A DNA stretch of 12,257 bases from Deltaproteobacteria bacterium (lineage in GTDB: Bacteria; Desulfobacterota; Desulfobulbia; Desulfobulbales; Desulfobulbaceae). The DNA lies in NCBI GenBank assembly GCA_013151365.1, contig JAADIK010000096.1:1107-13363 (forward strand). Reading direction: 5' to 3'. The translations under genes and the position numbers were made by a program. Position 1 is the first letter of the stretch, and each line of letters starts with the position of its first letter. The notes under the pieces were generated by a model, which saw nothing but the letters and a program-made list of their open reading frames with translations, searched no databases and was not told the origin of the DNA. Shown one piece after another: positions 10,086 to 12,257 of the stretch.

Positions 10086-10114
10086 ATTATCATATCCTCT
10101 CACAGGGCTTGTAA
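10086..10114 (-). promoter_or_regulatory. Possible secondary promoter between tetR and the tolC-like gene
   Basis: On the minus strand TTACAA (10109-10114) and GATAAT (10086-10091) are 17 bases apart. The -10 is near consensus, but the -35 matches only three positions. It could give the pump genes a start separate from tetR. Weak evidence; readthrough from the tetR promoter is an equally good explanation. Confidence 0.25.
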
Positions 10115-10164
10115 CTATGCGGCATTACATTGCTCAAAGCTGTAAGTTGGCCCCGGCCCAACAT

Positions 10165-10782
10165 TCAGACCTTGGTCCTTGGCAGGAGACCTCTCAGGAT
10201 ACAGTCAGGGATCGCCTTCTTGGCGGCTTCCACGTCAAATTCTCCGGCAGTCCCTTTTTCGAGCATATTCTTGGTCAGGACACTCTGCATCATACCCGCG
10301 AGGAAGGTGGCGAACCCGTCGATGTCGACGTCCCGCCTGAAATCCCCGCTCGTCATACCGGCCATGATAAGGGTCTTGGCAAGCCCCCTGAAACTTGAAA
10401 AGATATCCAGCATGGCCTTTCTGAGTTCTTCATCCTGGTGATATATGGTCTCGGCCAGGAGAATCAGGTTGATCCCCCTGTGTTTAGAGAGATAGTCCAG
10501 CATGGTCTCCACAAAGAGGGCAAGCCTTTCCGGGGCGGGCAGGTCTTCGGCAAGAACGGGGGAAAGCTCCGAGAGAAGGAGTTCTTTGACGTATCCGTAA
10601 AGGGCGAGGAGCAGGTGGCGCTTGTTCTCGAAATGGCGGTAGATGGCGGCCTCGGTGACGCCGACAGCCTTGGCCACCCTCTTCATGGTCAGGGCCCGGC
10701 TCCCCTCTTGCGCCACGATCTCCAGGGCGGAGGTCAGGATCTCCTCCTGCCTGACCGTCAGTTTGTCCCGAAAAGTCCTCAT
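10165..10782 (-). CDS. TetR/AcrR-family transcriptional repressor of the efflux operon
   Basis: A 205-residue protein. The N-terminal helix-turn-helix domain (about residues 10-57) has the family pattern RQEEILTSALEIVAQEGSRA followed by MKRVAKAVGVTEAAIYRHFENKRHLL. The C-terminal part is helical and varied, as in TetR ligand and dimer domains (LPAPERLALFVETMLDYLSKHRG; GDFRRDVDIDGFATFLAGMMQSVL). It lies 111 bases upstream of the tolC-like gene on the same strand, so it probably represses its own operon and releases it when a pump substrate binds. The ligand is unknown. The ATG at 10782 sits only about seven bases after a good -10 box, so the transcript may be leaderless; no ribosome site is visible. 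Confidence 0.9.
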   Translation of the reverse strand: MRTFRDKLTVRQEEILTSALEIVAQEGSRALTMKRVAKAVGVTEAAIYRHFENKRHLLLALYGYVKELLLSELSPVLAEDLPAPERLALFVETMLDYLSKHRGINLILLAETIYHQDEELRKAMLDIFSSFRGLAKTLIMAGMTSGDFRRDVDIDGFATFLAGMMQSVLTKNMLEKGTAGEFDVEAAKKAIPDCILRGLLPRTKV

Positions 10783-10786
10783 GTCA

Positions 10787-10818
10787 GTTAGTATAAACTA
10801 ACATTGAAAATTTGCAAG
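10787..10818 (-). promoter_or_regulatory. tetR promoter with overlapping palindromic operator
   Basis: A perfect inverted repeat GTTAGT-ATAA-ACTAAC (10787-10802) covers the minus-strand -10 box TATACT (10790-10795). A -35 box TTGCAA lies 16 bases farther upstream (about 10812-10817). A repressor bound to the palindrome would block RNA polymerase, and its 16 bp size suits a TetR dimer. The -10 box ends seven bases before the tetR ATG. Confidence 0.6.
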
Positions 10819-10931
10819 CGCAAAACTTGAAGATGTAAGCGACTACCCGGAAACCACATCCGGCCCCCCTCGCACCGGGCTTCTTGCACAATGGATAAAT
10901 ACGATCGCTACGCGGACCGGGGCGTCAATCC

Positions 10932-11615
10932 TTATTGGTTGGATGATTTGATATACAAGACTTCATTGCCGCCCTTCTGGAATTCATAGTGCACCTTTTC
11001 TATACACCAATTCCATTCTTCCTTATCCAGCATGGCAATTACTTTATCCAAGTGCCTCGATTTCCTCGAACCAAGCTCAAGAAGTGGAAATATTTTTACT
11101 TCTGCGGCCACCCGGCAGAGCTCCCTTATTGATTGAAGATGAAACTCCAAAGAGAATTGCTCACTATAAAGAAACAAAAAATGAGAACATAGCGCCAAAT
11201 GAAATTCTTTATCTGCAAACGGCAGGTATGGCAATTCGCCGGTTACATACCGCCCATCTCCATCCGGATAATCTTCCAGGAATCTTTCCATCGCCTTCAT
11301 CCTGGTACTTCCCAAGGCCTCGATGGTTTTTATATGCCTCCAAACAAACTCATTACGATTTTTTCTGGTTTGCGCCATCACTTCATCATAGGTCGCATCT
11401 ATTCTGGACCTGATGTCTTTGGCGGCAAATTGGTAAATAGGGTCAACCGAGACGACCTTTCCGCCTCGCTTCGTCAACTCTGCGTTGAAACTTGCCGGGC
11501 CGTCCCCGCACCCCAGAAGCCTCTTGTTTAAATCGGTTTCGGTCAGCGAGAACATCGCGACATATTCATCATACGATCGCCCCCACGGGACGGCTGTTTC
11601 CAGGGCAAAGCTCAT
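10932..11615 (-). CDS. Uncharacterised class I SAM-dependent methyltransferase
   Basis: A 227-residue soluble protein. RLLGCGDGPASFN (about 32-44) is a methyltransferase motif I, and VVSVDPIY with D58 fits the acidic residue that binds the SAM ribose. A later LPYLPFADKEFHLALCSHFLF segment corresponds to the catalytic-loop region, with the strand VAAEVKIFPLLEL after it. No substrate-recognition domain is seen, so the reaction is unknown. The ATG at 11615 is chosen over a GTG two codons earlier; the ribosome site is weak (GAGAA). It begins 27 bases after the oxidoreductase stop, so the two are probably cotranscribed. Base composition is lower in GC than in the efflux genes, which may indicate a separate origin. 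Confidence 0.8.
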   Translation of the reverse strand: MSFALETAVPWGRSYDEYVAMFSLTETDLNKRLLGCGDGPASFNAELTKRGGKVVSVDPIYQFAAKDIRSRIDATYDEVMAQTRKNRNEFVWRHIKTIEALGSTRMKAMERFLEDYPDGDGRYVTGELPYLPFADKEFHLALCSHFLFLYSEQFSLEFHLQSIRELCRVAAEVKIFPLLELGSRKSRHLDKVIAMLDKEEWNWCIEKVHYEFQKGGNEVLYIKSSNQ

Positions 11616-11642
11616 CTGCACAGTTCTCGAACGCTCACGGAT

Positions 11643-12257
11643 TCAGGATCTTGTGTTTTTCTTTTTTTCCTCTCGCTCTTTGGTGACACAGTATATTCCC
11701 TTGCCTTCAAGTCCGGGATTAAAACACAAATTGTCCGAAACGCATTTTGCCTTCCGGAGATCCCCGGACCGCCAACGATTAATCAGATCGGGCTCCCTGA
11801 TAAAGGGACGGCTCATGGAAATATAGTCGGCCACGCCGTCGACAATGAGCTTTTCGGCAACCTCAAAAGAGCGCAGACCACCGACCAGAATTAAAGGAAC
11901 GTCTATTTCATTCTTCACCTTACGGGCATGGTCTTTAAAATAGGCTTCTTTATCTGCAGAATTAATCCCCGGACGGCTGGGAGACAGCTTGCCGCCCCTG
12001 ACCAAACCACCGCTTAATTCAATGGCGTCGAAGCCGGCGCCGGCGAATAATTTGGCGGCCTGGACGGATTCTTCTATGTCGAGGCCATTCTCGACAAAAT
12101 CGCCGCAGTTCATTTTGATCAAGATTGGAAAATCCGGCCCGACAATACTCCGCACGGAGCGGTAGATTTCAAGATGAATTCTAGCTCTATTTTGAATTGA
12201 ACCGCCATATTCGTCTTGACGTTTGTTGAAGGCAGGGGACAGGAATTGACTCAGCAG
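11643..12257 (-). CDS. Old-yellow-enzyme family NADH:flavin oxidoreductase, C-terminal part
   Basis: This gene enters from the right edge; the last 204 residues are visible. The first visible residues contain the OYE signature LSPAFNKRQDEYGGS...NRA, next to the active site. The TIM-barrel strands follow: ILIKMNCGDF, FDAIELSGG, VPLILVGGLRS (a flavin-phosphate loop) and the closing ADYISMSRPFIREPDLINRW. After this comes a Cys-bearing tail (KCVSDNLCF...GIYC) and a Lys/Glu-rich end. No room remains for the second, pyridine-nucleotide domain of 2,4-dienoyl-CoA reductases, so this is the single-domain form that uses FMN to reduce activated C=C bonds or similar. The true start lies outside the window. 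The physiological substrate is unknown. Confidence 0.88.
   Translation of the reverse strand: MLSQFLSPAFNKRQDEYGGSIQNRARIHLEIYRSVRSIVGPDFPILIKMNCGDFVENGLDIEESVQAAKLFAGAGFDAIELSGGLVRGGKLSPSRPGINSADKEAYFKDHARKVKNEIDVPLILVGGLRSFEVAEKLIVDGVADYISMSRPFIREPDLINRWRSGDLRKAKCVSDNLCFNPGLEGKGIYCVTKEREEKKKNTRS

Noticed and set aside
10847..10863. Stem-loop CCGGA/TCCGG downstream of the right-hand methyltransferase
   Set aside because: Only five base pairs and no T tract on either strand, so not called a terminator.
10891..10989. Plus-strand mini-ORF of 32 codons beginning MDKYDRYADRG
   Set aside because: No ribosome site or promoter, and its second half runs antisense to the end of the methyltransferase. 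It could be a gene remnant but there is not enough to support it.

Overview
The window looks like a stretch of a GC-rich Gram-negative chromosome, most likely a sulfate- or metal-reducing member of the Desulfobacterota. That assignment rests on gene style only: a CopA with YHS and heavy-metal-binding front domains, a single-domain old-yellow-enzyme homologue, a short CxxC/CxxC protein and a TolC/RND efflux set. No rRNA, tRNA, phage, integrase, transposase gene or CRISPR array was found.

Layout. (1) 1-881, minus strand: a class I SAM methyltransferase whose frame is broken near 470, followed by a small zinc-ribbon protein that leaves the window at the left edge. A good sigma70-type promoter lies at 961-989, and the leader between it and the methyltransferase contains an attenuator-like pair of hairpins. 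(2) 1105-4007, plus strand: a MerR-type metalloregulator and a P1B copper-type ATPase that overlap by 26 bp, driven by a MerR-style promoter with a 20 bp spacer and a central dyad. (3) 4008-4431: intergenic DNA, two thirds of it made of two long foldback palindromes. The second is a 179 bp MITE-like element with perfect 20 bp terminal inverted repeats. (4) 4367-10802, minus strand: a complete tripartite efflux operon in the order tetR, tolC-like outer-membrane gene, membrane-fusion gene, RND pump. The RND gene has a frameshift about 30 codons from its natural end, and its restored frame would stop inside the MITE terminal repeat. (5) 10932-12257, minus strand: an old-yellow-enzyme-type flavin oxidoreductase entering from the right edge, followed by an uncharacterised SAM methyltransferase.

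How the genes work together. The MerR/ATPase pair is a metal-sensing and metal-export module: metal bound by the regulator should untwist the long-spacer promoter and switch on itself and the pump. The tetR operon is a self-contained efflux pump under a local TetR repressor with an obvious palindromic operator over its own -10 box. The substrate cannot be read from the sequence. The RND protein carries the double-Asp proton-relay motif of drug/hydrophobe exporters rather than the CzcA-type motif, so the closeness to the copper genes need not mean it pumps metal.

I found no convincing wholly new system. The points most worth a second look are the two adjacent foldback elements and their contact with the RND 3' end, the attenuator-like leader of the methyltransferase, the mismatch between a divalent-type MerR sensor and a Cu(I)-type pump, and the apparently leaderless tetR transcript. 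Two independent frameshifts in 12 kb also raise the possibility of assembly errors.
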